64,000 nucleotides of DNA from Allobosea thiooxidans (GCF_900168195.1 NZ_FUYX01000001.1:124001-188000); one strand, 5' to 3'. Positions 10,594 through 20,189 are shown, counted from the stretch's first letter. The notes: generated by a model from the letters alone, not told the origin. Translations and numbers: made by a program.

Positions 10594-11483
10594 AGCAGCA
10601 CGCCCTCGCTGACCACGACGGCCGAGCCGCCGATCCGCGCCGAGACGAGCGCACCGTCCCGCACGCTCATCTCCAGCGTGATCTGCGAGGGCCGGCCCAT
10701 CTCGTAGCCCTGCTCGATGACGAAGCGATGGTCGCCATCCTCGGGCTTGTCGAAGGCCATGACCACGCCGGCAAAAGCCGCCGCCGCCGAGCCGGTCGCC
10801 GGGTCCTCGAGGACCCCGATGTTCGGCGCGAACATGCGCGCATGGAAGTGATGGCCGGTCTCGGCCGTCTCGCGGCTGTAGACGAAGGCCGCCCCACCCT
10901 GCATCGCGGCGTCCCAGCGGCCGAGATCGGGCCGCGCTTTGGCAACGGCCTCCCGCGAGCCGACCGGAATGCAGATATAGGGCACGCCGGCGGTAAAGAC
11001 CGCAGGCAGGTGCGTACCGAAGCCGATATCCTCGCGATCGACGCCAAGCGTCGCTGCCAACGCCTCGGCCGCAGCTGTCTCGCCCATCTGTTCCGGCAGG
11101 CGCGGCAGGGTGAAGACGGCGTGACCGGCATGGCTGCCCTTGACCTCGACGGCGCAGGAGACCGGCCCGACCTTCTCCTCCAGCACCAGCAGGTCGGTTG
11201 GGGCCCCCTCGGCTTCGTCGCTGAGCGCGAGCCAGACGGCCGAGCCGACCGTCGGATGGCCAGCGAAGGGCAGTTCGGCGCCCGGAGTGAAGATGCGGAT
11301 CGCGGCGCGATGGCCCGGGTTCTCGGGCGGGAAGACGAAGACCGTCTCCGACAGGTTGAACTCGCGGGCGATCGCCTGCATCGCCTCGGTATCGAGTCCT
11401 TCCGACTGGAGCACGACCGCCAGCGGGTTGCCGGCATGGCGACGCGTGGTGAAGACGTCGAGCGTGACGAAGCGGCGTTTCAT
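10590..11483 (-). CDS. PhzF-family isomerase/epimerase-like protein
   Basis: 297-residue member of the PhzF (diaminopimelate epimerase fold) family. The catalytic glutamate is in EFNLSETVFVFPP near residue 46, and the second half carries the family signature EDPATGSAAAAF. No phenazine genes are nearby, so a housekeeping isomerase role is more likely; substrate unknown. It starts 16 bases after the nuclease gene ends and overlaps the nudix gene. Confidence 0.88.
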   Translation of the reverse strand: MKRRFVTLDVFTTRRHAGNPLAVVLQSEGLDTEAMQAIAREFNLSETVFVFPPENPGHRAAIRIFTPGAELPFAGHPTVGSAVWLALSDEAEGAPTDLLVLEEKVGPVSCAVEVKGSHAGHAVFTLPRLPEQMGETAAAEALAATLGVDREDIGFGTHLPAVFTAGVPYICIPVGSREAVAKARPDLGRWDAAMQGGAAFVYSRETAETGHHFHARMFAPNIGVLEDPATGSAAAAFAGVVMAFDKPEDGDHRFVIEQGYEMGRPSQITLEMSVRDGALVSARIGGSAVVVSEGVLL

Positions 11484-11499
11484 CTGAGGGTCCTTCGGA

Positions 11500-12615
11500 T
11501 CACCCTTCCGGGATGTCGAGGTCGATGGTGAGCGGGCAATGGTCGGAGGCCTTGGGCCGGTCCCAGCCGACGCGCGGATAGCGGTTCGCGCAGGTCGCGA
11601 GCTTCGCCATCGAGCGGTCCGGCTCGCGCGGGTCGAGCGGCACGCGATAGGGCAGGCCGCGCCGGATCATCTGCATGGCCGGCTTCGGATTGGCCGCCGC
11701 CAGCGACGGCGACAGCAGGATATGGTCGAGCGGCATGTGGCTGTCGACGAGCTTCTCCTGCGCCTCCGACCAGTAGCGTCGGAAATGCGTCCAGCGCTCA
11801 TGCGCGGGCAAACTGCCCATCGGGTCGATGGCGAAATCGTTCAGCAGCGGCTCGATGCCGCTTGCGCCCTCGTCGACCGGCTCCGCCCGCGGCCCGAGGC
11901 CGTAGCGATAGCCGTTGAGATCGCCGAGCACGATCCAGTTGGTCTCGCGCCAGCCGCCGCCGAAGCGCTGCTGGATCAGCCAGCGCACCGCGCGCGCCTC
12001 GGCCCGGCGCACGGGCAGCGTCATCTCCCGCCCGTCGTCGCGGCCATTGTTCATCGACTTGAAATGGCAGCCGAACAGGCTGAGCCGTCGCCCGTCGAAG
12101 GCGAGCTCGATCTCCAGGCAGTCACGCGCGAAGACCTTGCCATGCGGCCCGATGCCGAGCATGGCGAGCTCGCGGTCATGCACCCCCGCCTCGGCGAAGG
12201 TCAGGTCCTTGTGCGAACGCACCGTGACCTGCCCCTGTCCGAACAGGTCCCGCCGCGCCGCGAAGCCGATATCGATGTTGCGGCGGTCATTGCCGTCGAT
12301 CAGCGTGAAATGGCCGTAGCGATGGTCCGCGATGCGATGGACGTAGTTGGCGAAGAAGGCCTGCAGGCTGGCGAGCGAGTCGACCTCCTGGAGCATCCAC
12401 AGATCCGCCTGCGCCTCGGCGATGGCGAGCGCCGTCATCTGGCGCTTGTCGTCCTCCAGCGCGACCGCCAGCGAGCGCTCCACCGCGTCGCGTTCATCGG
12501 CGCGCGGGAAATGGAACAGCGACATCGCCGCCGCCGTCTCGGTGCGCCCGCCGGGCTCGAAGCGGTGGCGCGTCAGCAGGTTCTCGACGTTGAAGGTGCC
12601 GATGCGCAGCTTCAT
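11500..12615 (-). CDS. Endonuclease/exonuclease/phosphatase-family protein
   Basis: 371 residues with the EEP fold. N-terminal RIGTFNVENL, WMLQEVDSL with the metal-binding Glu, IVLGDLNGY, and C-terminal KASDHCPLTIDLDI with the catalytic Asp-His pair. The fold covers nucleases and phospho-ester hydrolases; no signal peptide is visible, so it is likely cytoplasmic. It lies 10 bases after pdxY and 16 before the phzF-like gene, all on one strand. Confidence 0.82.
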   Translation of the reverse strand: MKLRIGTFNVENLLTRHRFEPGGRTETAAAMSLFHFPRADERDAVERSLAVALEDDKRQMTALAIAEAQADLWMLQEVDSLASLQAFFANYVHRIADHRYGHFTLIDGNDRRNIDIGFAARRDLFGQGQVTVRSHKDLTFAEAGVHDRELAMLGIGPHGKVFARDCLEIELAFDGRRLSLFGCHFKSMNNGRDDGREMTLPVRRAEARAVRWLIQQRFGGGWRETNWIVLGDLNGYRYGLGPRAEPVDEGASGIEPLLNDFAIDPMGSLPAHERWTHFRRYWSEAQEKLVDSHMPLDHILLSPSLAAANPKPAMQMIRRGLPYRVPLDPREPDRSMAKLATCANRYPRVGWDRPKASDHCPLTIDLDIPEG

Positions 12616-12625
12616 CGCGATACGC

Positions 12626-13474
12626 TCAGATCGCTTCCGGCGCGAAGATCTGCGAGGGCGCGACGAACTCGTCCTGCGCCGCCACGGTGAGGATCTCGCG
12701 CGAGCCGGCTTCCTTGGTCCGCTTCAGCAGCCCGTAGACCGAGGAAGCGGCCTTCGACAGCGCGGCAGCCGCCGATTCCTCGCGCAGGTAATGGGTGAAG
12801 AACAGCGCCCCGATCGCGTCGCCGGCGCCGTTGACGCTGACGTCGAGCTTGGGCGTGCGCACGCGCCAGCTGCCCTTGGCGTCGGCCGCCATCAGGTCGA
12901 TCGAGTCGGCCGGCGTCTCCTCGGTGTCGAGCGAGGTCACCATCACCACCTTCGGCCCGGCATCCCGCAGCGTCTCCAAGGCGCGGTGGGCATCCGCGAT
13001 GGTCTTGATCTCGATGTCGGTCAGAAGCTCGAGCTCGAACTGGTTGGGCGTCACGATGTCGGCGGCCGGAACGGCCTGCTCGCGCATGAATTCCGGGATG
13101 CCCGGCCGCACGAAGACGCCGCGCCCGACATCGCCGATCACCGGGTCACAGCAATAGAGCGCCTTCGGATTCGCCGCCCGCACCCGCTCGACCGCCGAGA
13201 GGATCGCATGGCCGATATCGGCCGAGCCCATATAGCCCGAGAGCACGCCGTCGCAGCTGGCGAGCACGCCGCGCTCGGCAATGCCCTCCATCACCTCGTC
13301 GATCATGCCGCCGTCGAAGACGCGCCCCTTCCAGCTGCCGTAGCCGGTGTGATTCGAGAACTGCACCGTATGGATCGGCCAGACGTCGACGCCGAGCCTC
13401 TGCATCGGGAACACGGCCGAGGCGTTGCCCACATGCCCGTAAGCGACATGGGACTGGATCGAGAGAATATTCAT
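12626..13474 (-). CDS. pdxY: Pyridoxal kinase
   Basis: Phosphorylates pyridoxal (and relatives) in vitamin B6 salvage. 282 residues of the PfkB/ribokinase-like fold: N-terminal MNILSIQSHVAYGHVGN, VTPNQFELELLT with substrate-site residues, and the catalytic loop VNGAGDAIGALF with Asp as base (GAGD where many have GTGD). It is first in a four-gene run reading toward lower coordinates; the link with a nudix enzyme and a PhzF protein is not explained by a known pathway. Confidence 0.9.
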   Translation of the reverse strand: MNILSIQSHVAYGHVGNASAVFPMQRLGVDVWPIHTVQFSNHTGYGSWKGRVFDGGMIDEVMEGIAERGVLASCDGVLSGYMGSADIGHAILSAVERVRAANPKALYCCDPVIGDVGRGVFVRPGIPEFMREQAVPAADIVTPNQFELELLTDIEIKTIADAHRALETLRDAGPKVVMVTSLDTEETPADSIDLMAADAKGSWRVRTPKLDVSVNGAGDAIGALFFTHYLREESAAAALSKAASSVYGLLKRTKEAGSREILTVAAQDEFVAPSQIFAPEAI

Positions 13475-13573
13475 GGTCCGAAGCGATACCCCGTTCGCGG
13501 TGAGCCCGCGAACCTAGCGGCTCTCGCGCGAGGCGCAAATCGAAAGCGGTGATGGCCGCGATCAGGACCGGTG

Positions 13574-13981
13574 CTAGGGCGTCGACAACCGCGCCACGCC
13601 CGCCGTGTCGGTGAACTGGGTCAGGCTTTTCACCTTGCCGTCGGCGATGGTGAAGATGTCCATGACCTCGAAGGAGCCATGGCGGCCGGTCGGCTTGCAT
13701 TCGACATCGGCGCGCCAGTGCAGCGTCGCCCGGTCGCCGTCCACCGTCAGCGCCAGCTCCTCGATGTTGCTGAAGGCATAGGTCGCGATCAGCCCGGCCA
13801 TCTGCTCGCGCACGGCGGCGTGGCCGTCCGGCCGCGCGAAGACCTCGGCCGCCTCCGGCCCGCCGGCGAGCCGGTAGCTGCAATCGGGATGGAGATAGTC
13901 CATGAGCGCATCGAGGTCGCCGCGGTGGCGAGCGGCATAGGCATCGCGGATCAGGGCTTCGACGGCGGCGCGTTCGGTCAT
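13574..13981 (-). CDS. SnoaL/NTF2-like domain protein
   Basis: 135-residue single-domain protein of the cone-shaped alpha+beta NTF2-like fold: N-terminal helix AAVEALIRDAYAARHRGDLDALMDYLHPDC, then beta strands containing ATLHWRADVECK and FEVMDIFTIADGKV. Members are hydratases, isomerases or ligand binders; without conserved catalytic residues known to me here, function stays open. Isolated between pdxY and the histidine kinase gene. Confidence 0.8.
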   Translation of the reverse strand: MTERAAVEALIRDAYAARHRGDLDALMDYLHPDCSYRLAGGPEAAEVFARPDGHAAVREQMAGLIATYAFSNIEELALTVDGDRATLHWRADVECKPTGRHGSFEVMDIFTIADGKVKSLTQFTDTAGVARLSTP

Positions 13982-14103
13982 CTCGCCTCTCCTTACGTCA
14001 GCCCCTCACTGTCGCGCCGCCGCAGCGGTGAGTCCAGCGCCCTGTCGGCGGTCCGAAAAGCGAAAAGCGTCGCCGTGTGGCGAGTGTCCGGCCGTGCCGA
14101 CGA

Positions 14104-15183
14104 TCACTCGCGTGGCGCGATCTGTGCCATCGTCGTGATGAGCCGGTAGCGCAGCCCTTCCGGCCGGTAGTCGAGCTCGACCTCGCCGTGGAACTTCTGC
14201 GCCATCACCCGCTCGACCAGCCGCGAGCCGAACCCCTGCCGCCGCGGCTTGACGACCGGCGGCCCGCCGCTCTCGGTCCATTCGAGCCGGAAGGCATCGT
14301 CGCTCTGGGGCCGGCCCGCGCGCCAGGCGATGAAGACCTCGCCGGCCTCGACCGAGAGCGCGCCGTACTTCACCGCATTGGTCGCGAGCTCGTTGACGGC
14401 GAGCGCCAGCGTCATCGCCTGGTCGGCCGCGAGCTGCAGCGGCGGGCCCTCGATCCGGATCGTCCCGATATCCGAGCGATGCGGCGCGAGCGCGCCCTCG
14501 ACCACGGCGCGGATCGGAGCCCCGCTCCAGCTCGACCGGGTCAGGATGGAATGCGCCTCTCCCAGCGTCGCGATCCGCTCGCTGAGGATCGATTGCGCCT
14601 CCTCCAGTGTCTCCGCCGAGCGGAAGGTCTGGCTGGCGATCGCCGCGATCATCGCCAGTGTGTTCTTCATGCGATGGGCAAGTTCGGCATTGAGCAGGCG
14701 GCCGTTGCGCTCCGCCAGCATCTTGCCGGTCGTTTCCATCACCGTGTCCATCATGCCGAGGACACGGCCCGCCTCGTCACGGATCGGGCTGTAGCAGAAG
14801 GTGAACCAGACCTCCTCGGGGTGGCCGTAGCGCTCGACGGTGAGCGGGAAGTCTTCGATGAAGGTCGCCTCCCCCGCGAGCGCCTTGGCGACGAGCGGGC
14901 TGATCTCGTCCCAGACCTCGGACCAGACGTCGCGGAAGGAGCGGCCGAGCGCCGGAGGCTTGTCGCCGAGGATCGGGCGGAACGCGTCGTTGTGGATGGT
15001 GACCAGCTCCGGGCCCCAGGCGATGCATTTCGGGAAGCGGGAATTGACCATCATGCTGACAGCCGTCTTCAGCGCGGAGGGCCAGCCCTCGATCGGCCCC
15101 AGCGGAGTCGCGCGCCAGTCATGATTGCGGATGGCGGCGGCCATCTCGCCGCCGCCATCCAGAAAGGCCGTCTCGCCGCTCAC
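14104..15183 (-). CDS. PAS-domain HWE-family sensor histidine kinase
   Basis: Soluble 359-residue signalling kinase. Residues ~25-150 form a PAS sensor domain (WPSALKTAVSMMVNSRFP, TFCYSPIRDEAGRVLG). The phospho-acceptor is H170 in ELAHRMKNTLA; NELATNAVKYGA is the N-box, and LEWTESGGPP gives the Trp-x-Glu pattern that defines HWE kinases, with GFGSRLVE later. No transmembrane segment and no adjacent response regulator. Start is GTG. HWE kinases in this group often feed the general stress response or light responses, but the input here is unknown. Confidence 0.88.
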   Translation of the reverse strand: MSGETAFLDGGGEMAAAIRNHDWRATPLGPIEGWPSALKTAVSMMVNSRFPKCIAWGPELVTIHNDAFRPILGDKPPALGRSFRDVWSEVWDEISPLVAKALAGEATFIEDFPLTVERYGHPEEVWFTFCYSPIRDEAGRVLGMMDTVMETTGKMLAERNGRLLNAELAHRMKNTLAMIAAIASQTFRSAETLEEAQSILSERIATLGEAHSILTRSSWSGAPIRAVVEGALAPHRSDIGTIRIEGPPLQLAADQAMTLALAVNELATNAVKYGALSVEAGEVFIAWRAGRPQSDDAFRLEWTESGGPPVVKPRRQGFGSRLVERVMAQKFHGEVELDYRPEGLRYRLITTMAQIAPRE

Positions 15184-15272
15184 CTGTTTCCCCCAGCGCG
15201 AATCCGCATAGCATGCACCGGATGCGTGCCAAGTGCGACGTCAAATGACAGCCCTGCACACAACGCTTGGCG

Positions 15273-16304
15273 TCAGGAACCGGAAGCCGCCTTCTTGGCG
15301 AAGCTGTCGATGAAGGTCTTCGACAGGTCGACATTGGAGTTGCTCAGCTCCGGGTCGAGCAGCTTGAGCGAGTCGTACATGCTTTTCATCGCGTCGGGCG
15401 TCGAGATGCCGGTGCGCGAATAGCTCTCCTGCGAATTCTTGACCGCGCGCAGATAGAGCGGCTTGTCGCCGAGCAGGTACTCTTCCGGCACGAGGTCGGC
15501 GACCTCCTCCGGCTTCGCCGTCTCCAGCCATTTCAGCGACTTCATCAGCGCGTTGACCAGCTTCTGCGTCGTGACCGGGTTCTTCTCGGCGAACTCGTTC
15601 TTGAGATAGAGCACCGCCGCCGGGTTCGCGCCGCCGAACAGCGCCTTGGTGCCGGCTTCGGTACGCGTGTCGATCAGCGCCACCACATCGCCATCGGCCT
15701 CGAGCTTCGAGGTCACCGGGTCGAGATGCGAGATCAGGTCGACCTGCTTCTGCTTGATCGCCGCCACCGCGCTGGCGCCGGCGCCGACGCCGATGATCGG
15801 GGCGTCGGTCGCCTTCAGCCCGGCTTTGACCATGGCGTATTGCGCCGTCAGCGCCGTCGAGGATCCCGGCGCCGTCACGCCGATCTTGAGGCCCTTGAAG
15901 TCGGCCGCCGACTTGACCTTGTCGGCCAGGTCCTTGCGCACCGCGATGGTGATCGCCGGGAAGCGGCCGAGCTCGATCACCGCCCGGATGTCCTGGCCCT
16001 TCGCCTGCATGCGGATGGTGTGCTCATAGGCGCCGGTCACGACGTCGACCGAACCGCCGACCAGCGCCTGCAGCGATTTCGCGCCGCCGCCGAAATCGTT
16101 GATCTCGACGTCGAGGCCCTGGTCCTTGAAGAAGCCCTTCTTCTCCGCGACGGTGAGCGGCAGATAGTACAGCAGCTGCTTGCCGCCGACGCCGAGCGTC
16201 AGCTTCGGCTTCTCGGCATTCTGGGCGAACGCAGCCTGCGACGAAAAGCCGAGCGCGGTCGAAAGGGCGAGCGCGGCCAGCGCGCCGCGGCGTGACAGGG
16301 ACAT
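15273..16304 (-). CDS. ABC transporter substrate-binding protein, NitT/TauT type
   Basis: Periplasmic binding protein of 343 residues. Signal peptide MSLSRRGALAALALSTALG to about AFA; mature part begins EKPKLTLGVGGKQLLYYLPLTVAEKKGFF, typical of the NMT1/SsuA-like fold for sulfonates, nitrate or similar small anions. A strong GGAGGA site precedes the ATG at 16304; longer openings upstream are not supported. The matching permease and ATPase genes lie at 17226-18892, separated by an opposite-strand gene. Confidence 0.88.
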   Translation of the reverse strand: MSLSRRGALAALALSTALGFSSQAAFAQNAEKPKLTLGVGGKQLLYYLPLTVAEKKGFFKDQGLDVEINDFGGGAKSLQALVGGSVDVVTGAYEHTIRMQAKGQDIRAVIELGRFPAITIAVRKDLADKVKSAADFKGLKIGVTAPGSSTALTAQYAMVKAGLKATDAPIIGVGAGASAVAAIKQKQVDLISHLDPVTSKLEADGDVVALIDTRTEAGTKALFGGANPAAVLYLKNEFAEKNPVTTQKLVNALMKSLKWLETAKPEEVADLVPEEYLLGDKPLYLRAVKNSQESYSRTGISTPDAMKSMYDSLKLLDPELSNSNVDLSKTFIDSFAKKAASGS

Positions 16305-16460
16305 AGAGGTTCCTCCGGTTGATTCCTGCTGGCGCTTCTGGGGCGCATTCGTCGCGAACATAGGATAGATTGAAGAACGGGAGCAACAAATCCCGAGCCG
16401 GCGGCGAGGCCGGTGCTTCAGGCGTGTCCACCTGCTGGAACAGCAAGTCGAGGGCTGGCC

Positions 16461-17210
16461 ATGAACGAAGTGCGCATCGCCGTTTTCGTGTTTCTCTGCT
16501 TGACCGCCGCCTCGCTCGGCGCCCTGTTCTCCTATGAGCGCCTGCCGGAGCATCAGCGGCAGGACGACACCCGGCAGGTCGTCCATCTCATCGCCAACAT
16601 CTTCGTCGTGATGACCTCGCTCGTGCTCGGCCTGATGATCACCTCGGCCAAGAGCCGGTTCGACATCGTCAACCAGGATGTGCACAGCTACGCCACGGAG
16701 CTCATCCTGCTCGACCGGATGCTGCTGCTCTATGGCCCGGAGGCCGACGAGACCCGCCAGAAGCTGCTCGCCTATGCCGAGCGCGCCGCCAACGGCCACT
16801 GGACCGCGGAAGGCGGGCTGTCGGACAAGACCTCCGAAGGGCTGCTCGAGGATGTCGGGACGCGCCTGCGGAGCTTCGAACCGCGCGGCGACCCGCAGCT
16901 CTCGATCTGGAACGACATCCGCGAGCAATACCGCAAGGCCCTGGAACTGCGCTGGAGCCTGGTCGAGCAGGCCGAGGGCTCGCTGCCGCGGCCGCTGATG
17001 CTGATGCTCGTGGCCTGGCTGGTGCTGATCTTCGCCACCTACGGCTTCCGGGCCCCGCGCAACGCCGTGGTCGTGACCGGCTTCATCGCGGCCTCGGCGC
17101 TGATCGGCGGCGCGATCTACCTGATCGTGGACATGGATCTGCCCTTCGACGGGCCGATCCAGGTCTCGTCCGCGCCCCTGCAGCGGGCCCTCACCGAAAT
17201 GCGCCGGTGA
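16461..17210 (+). CDS. DUF4239 (bestrophin-like) membrane protein
   Basis: 249 residues with four hydrophobic segments: two at the N-terminus (IAVFVFLCLTAASLGALF; LIANIFVVMTSLVLGLM), a ~120-residue charged soluble middle, and two at the C-terminus. This layout and MITSAKSRFD match DUF4239 proteins, some annotated as bestrophin-like. Function unknown. It is encoded against the ABC genes on either side, sitting only 16 bases from the permease stop. Confidence 0.78.
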   Translation: MNEVRIAVFVFLCLTAASLGALFSYERLPEHQRQDDTRQVVHLIANIFVVMTSLVLGLMITSAKSRFDIVNQDVHSYATELILLDRMLLLYGPEADETRQKLLAYAERAANGHWTAEGGLSDKTSEGLLEDVGTRLRSFEPRGDPQLSIWNDIREQYRKALELRWSLVEQAEGSLPRPLMLMLVAWLVLIFATYGFRAPRNAVVVTGFIAASALIGGAIYLIVDMDLPFDGPIQVSSAPLQRALTEMRR

Positions 17211-17225
17211 CGACGGCGCACGCCG

Positions 17226-18017
17226 CTAGGTCGTTGTCGTCGCGCTCTGCCCCGGCCGCCAGACCAGGAGCCGCTTCTCGACCAGCGTCACCAGCGCGTC
17301 GATGGCGATCACGAAGATCGCCAGGATCAGCATGCCCGAGAAGACGCCGGTGACGTCGAAGACGCTCTCGGCTTCATGGATCTTGTAGCCGAGCCCCGCC
17401 GAGGAGCCGAGATACTCGCCCACCACCGCGCCCACCAGCGCGAAGCCGACCGAGGTGTGCAGCGAGGAGAACATCCAGGTCAGCGCCGAGGGCCAATAGA
17501 CATGCTTGAAGAGCTGGCGCTCGTTCATGCCGAGCATGCGCGCATTGGCCAGAATCGTCGGCGAGACCTCGCGCACGCCCTGATAGACGTTGAAGAACAC
17601 GATGAAGAAGACGAGCGTGAAGCCGAGCGCCACCTTCGACCAGATGCCCAGGCCGAACCAGAGCGCGAAGATCGGCGCCAGCACCACGCGCGGCAGGGCG
17701 TTCGCCGCCTTGATATAGGGGTCGAACACCGCCGAGAGCAGCTCGCGCCGCGCAAAGGCGAAGCCGAACAGGATTCCCGCCAGCGAGCCGATGACGAAGG
17801 CGAGCACCGTCTCGGTCAGCGTGATGCCGAGATGCCAGTAGATGTCGGCGCTGGTCAGCTGCTTGAAGGTGCGCGCCAACACCGCCGATGGCGTCGAGAA
17901 GAAGAACTGCATCGTCTTGACGTCGCCGAACAGGCTGGTGGTGGTGACGACATGCCAGACCAGCAGGAAAGCCAGCATCACCAGGATCTGGAGCGCGATG
18001 AGCCTCGCCCGCTTCAT
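17226..18017 (-). CDS. ABC transporter permease, SsuC/TauC type
   Basis: 263-residue inner-membrane permease with about six membrane helices and the BPD_transp_1 EAA-type loop in the region NARMLGMNERQLFKHVYWPSA, which contacts the ATPase. It overlaps the upstream ATPase gene by 4 bases (ATGA), so the two are coupled. With 15273-16304 it forms a NitT/TauT-type uptake system of unknown substrate. Confidence 0.9.
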   Translation of the reverse strand: MKRARLIALQILVMLAFLLVWHVVTTTSLFGDVKTMQFFFSTPSAVLARTFKQLTSADIYWHLGITLTETVLAFVIGSLAGILFGFAFARRELLSAVFDPYIKAANALPRVVLAPIFALWFGLGIWSKVALGFTLVFFIVFFNVYQGVREVSPTILANARMLGMNERQLFKHVYWPSALTWMFSSLHTSVGFALVGAVVGEYLGSSAGLGYKIHEAESVFDVTGVFSGMLILAIFVIAIDALVTLVEKRLLVWRPGQSATTTT

Positions 18018-18892
18018 GATGCGTCTCCCCCGACCAGCTCGCGGCCCTCGCCCATCGCATAGGCCTTCTGCACCTCGACGCGCAGCGAGGCCCAGATGTC
18101 GCGATGGATCTCGTGGAAGGCCTTCTCCAGCCGGATATCGGCAATGTCGCGCGGGCGCGGCAGATCGACCTTGTAATCGGCGACGATTCCCGCCGCCGGC
18201 CCGGCCGACATCACCACGACCCGGTCGGAGAGGGCGATCGCCTCCTCGAGGTCATGGGTGACGAACATCAGCGCCTTACGGTCGCGCGACCAGAGGTCGA
18301 GCAGCAGGTTGCCCATGATCTGCCGGGTCTGCGCGTCGAGCGGCCCGAAAGGCTCGTCCATCAGCAGGATCTCGGGGTCTCGGATCAGCATCTGCGCGAG
18401 GCTGACGCGCTTGCGCTGCCCGCCCGAGAGCATATGCGGATAGCGGTCGACGAAGGTCCGCAGGCCCACGCGCCCCAGCCACTCCCGCGCGCGCTGGTCG
18501 GCCTCGCGCTCGGGCACGCCCATCGGCTCCAGCGCGACCTTGACGTTCTCCAGCGCCGTCTTCCACGGCATCAGCGCATCCTGCTGGAAGAGGTAGCCGG
18601 CGCGGCGGTTCAGGCCCGCGAGCGGCTTGCCGAAGATGCCGACCGAGCCGGACGAGGGCGTCAGCAGCCCGGCCGCCGCGTTGAGCAGCGTGGACTTGCC
18701 GCAGCCGGTCGGCCCGACGATCGAGACGAACTCTCCGGGGAAGACCTTGAGATCGATGCCTTTGACCGCCTGATAGCGGCCGCCATCGGCGAGATGGAAG
18801 GTGATGTCGATGCCGCCGAGCGCGACAGCGGCCACGCCTGGCGAATCCGGCCCTGCTCCCGCAACCGGGTGCGGGCGATCCTGCAACTCCAT
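18014..18892 (-). CDS. ABC transporter ATP-binding protein, NitT/TauT type
   Basis: 292-residue ATPase. Walker A GPTGCGKST, Q-loop LFQQDALMPWKT, signature LSGGQRKRVSLAQ, Walker B ILLMDEPFGPLDAQT and the switch His in FVTHDLEEAI are all present. The N-terminal ~25 residues are a short extension. First gene of the ABC run. The order ATPase-permease-(gap)-binding protein is unusual because DUF4239 interrupts it. Confidence 0.92.
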   Translation of the reverse strand: MELQDRPHPVAGAGPDSPGVAAVALGGIDITFHLADGGRYQAVKGIDLKVFPGEFVSIVGPTGCGKSTLLNAAAGLLTPSSGSVGIFGKPLAGLNRRAGYLFQQDALMPWKTALENVKVALEPMGVPEREADQRAREWLGRVGLRTFVDRYPHMLSGGQRKRVSLAQMLIRDPEILLMDEPFGPLDAQTRQIMGNLLLDLWSRDRKALMFVTHDLEEAIALSDRVVVMSAGPAAGIVADYKVDLPRPRDIADIRLEKAFHEIHRDIWASLRVEVQKAYAMGEGRELVGGDAS

Positions 18893-19058
18893 GAAATCCG
18901 TTTCCCCGTCGAGCGCCGCCTTGTCTGGCGCCGTCAGCTCTTCTGCATGCCGGAATTAATAGGCGATCGCTCCGGGAAGGCAACGTGGCCCGCTCCCGCG
19001 GCCGTGCGTCGCTTGCATCGTTCCGCCGACACGGCCATATGCCAGAGCCACCCTCGAT

Positions 19059-19604
19059 ATGCCGGAGCAAGACGAACGCATGGCCGATCTCGAACACGCC
19101 ATGAAGACGCTCGTCGAGTTCATGCAGACGCACCAGCAATGGGCGATCCCGATCGTCTTCGCCGTCGCCTTCGCCGAATGCGTCGCGATCCTCTCCTGGC
19201 TGGTGCCGGCCACGGTATTTTTCACCACCTTCGGCGCAGTCGCCGGAGCTTCGGGGCTCAACCTCGTGCCGCTGGCGCTCGCCGCCTCGCTCGGCGCCGG
19301 CAGCGGCTTCTGGGTGTCCTACTGGGCGGGGCTCTTCCTCGGCCCGCGCGTCCATGACTACTGGCCCTTCACCAAGAACCCGGAGCTGCTCGACCGCGGC
19401 CATGCCTTCTTCGAGAAATGGGGCATCGCCAGCATCCTGATCGGCCATTTCTTCGGCCCGCTGCGGGCGGTGATCGCGATCGTCGCCGGCATCGTCGTCA
19501 TGCCGTTCTGGGCCTTCCAGCTCGCGAACTGGGCCGCCTCCTTCGCCTGGGGCTTCGGGCTGCTCTACGGTGTCGGGCGCGTCAGCGAGTTCTTCGCACG
19601 CTGA
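19059..19604 (+). CDS. DedA-family membrane protein
   Basis: 181-residue integral membrane protein of the DedA/VTT (SNARE-associated) family, whose members act in lipid scrambling and envelope maintenance. Features: FAECVAILSWLVPATVFF near residue 40, GAGSGFWVSYWAG, and the conserved GHFFGPLRAVIAIVAG with its Arg. A second ATG at 19080 is also possible. Neighbours give no further clue. Confidence 0.88.
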   Translation: MPEQDERMADLEHAMKTLVEFMQTHQQWAIPIVFAVAFAECVAILSWLVPATVFFTTFGAVAGASGLNLVPLALAASLGAGSGFWVSYWAGLFLGPRVHDYWPFTKNPELLDRGHAFFEKWGIASILIGHFFGPLRAVIAIVAGIVVMPFWAFQLANWAASFAWGFGLLYGVGRVSEFFAR

Positions 19605-19817
19605 CGGCGCCCGCAAGCTGAGCGCCAGATGAACGCGGCGTTCCGCACCGGTTCAATCCGAAGAGCGTCAATTGGCGGCGTCGCATCGCGGCACGCCACC
19701 ATCTCGGCGAGCGCGGCGCGGCACGCTGGACGGTCTCGTGCCGCCAGCGTCGTCCGGCGGCGGGACCCGGCCCCCGTCGGATGCGATGATCCGGGCCGAC
19801 CCTGCGAGGTCCCAGCC

Positions 19818-20189
19818 ATGACGATGTCTCGTTTCCTGATCCCCCTCGTCGCGCTCGCCGCCCTGGGCGGCCAGGCTTTCGCCCAGACCGCGACGCAGCC
19901 CGCCCCCGCCAAGCCTGCGGCGCCGGCGACCGCCCCCGCCCCGACGCAGACAGCGCCGGCAGCCAAGCCCGCGGCACCGGCTGCCGCCGCGACGCAGACC
20001 AAGAAGATCAACGTCAACACCGCCACTGCCGCCGAGCTCGACACGCTCAAGGGCATCGGCGAGGTCCGCGCCAAGAAGATCGTCGAGGAGCGCGGCAAGG
20101 CGAAGTTCAAGGATCTTGCCGATCTGGTGAAGCGCGCCGCCCTGCCCGCGAATGTCGAGGCCGAGATCAAGGACAAGGTCTCCTTCTGA
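19818..20189 (+). CDS. Exported helix-hairpin-helix protein (ComEA-like)
   Basis: 123 residues: Sec signal peptide to about AFAQ, a ~40-residue Ala/Pro/Thr-rich linker, and a C-terminal HhH domain (INVNTATAAELDTLKGIGEVRAKKI...) like the DNA-binding end of ComEA. Members bind double-stranded DNA without sequence preference in the periplasm. The ATG at 19818 is chosen because it opens the signal peptide. No other competence gene is nearby. Confidence 0.85.
   Translation: MTMSRFLIPLVALAALGGQAFAQTATQPAPAKPAAPATAPAPTQTAPAAKPAAPAAAATQTKKINVNTATAAELDTLKGIGEVRAKKIVEERGKAKFKDLADLVKRAALPANVEAEIKDKVSF

Noticed and set aside
18276-19616. 446-codon minus-strand frame
   Set aside because: Crosses the DedA gene and part of the ATPase gene in a wrong frame; no coherent protein features.
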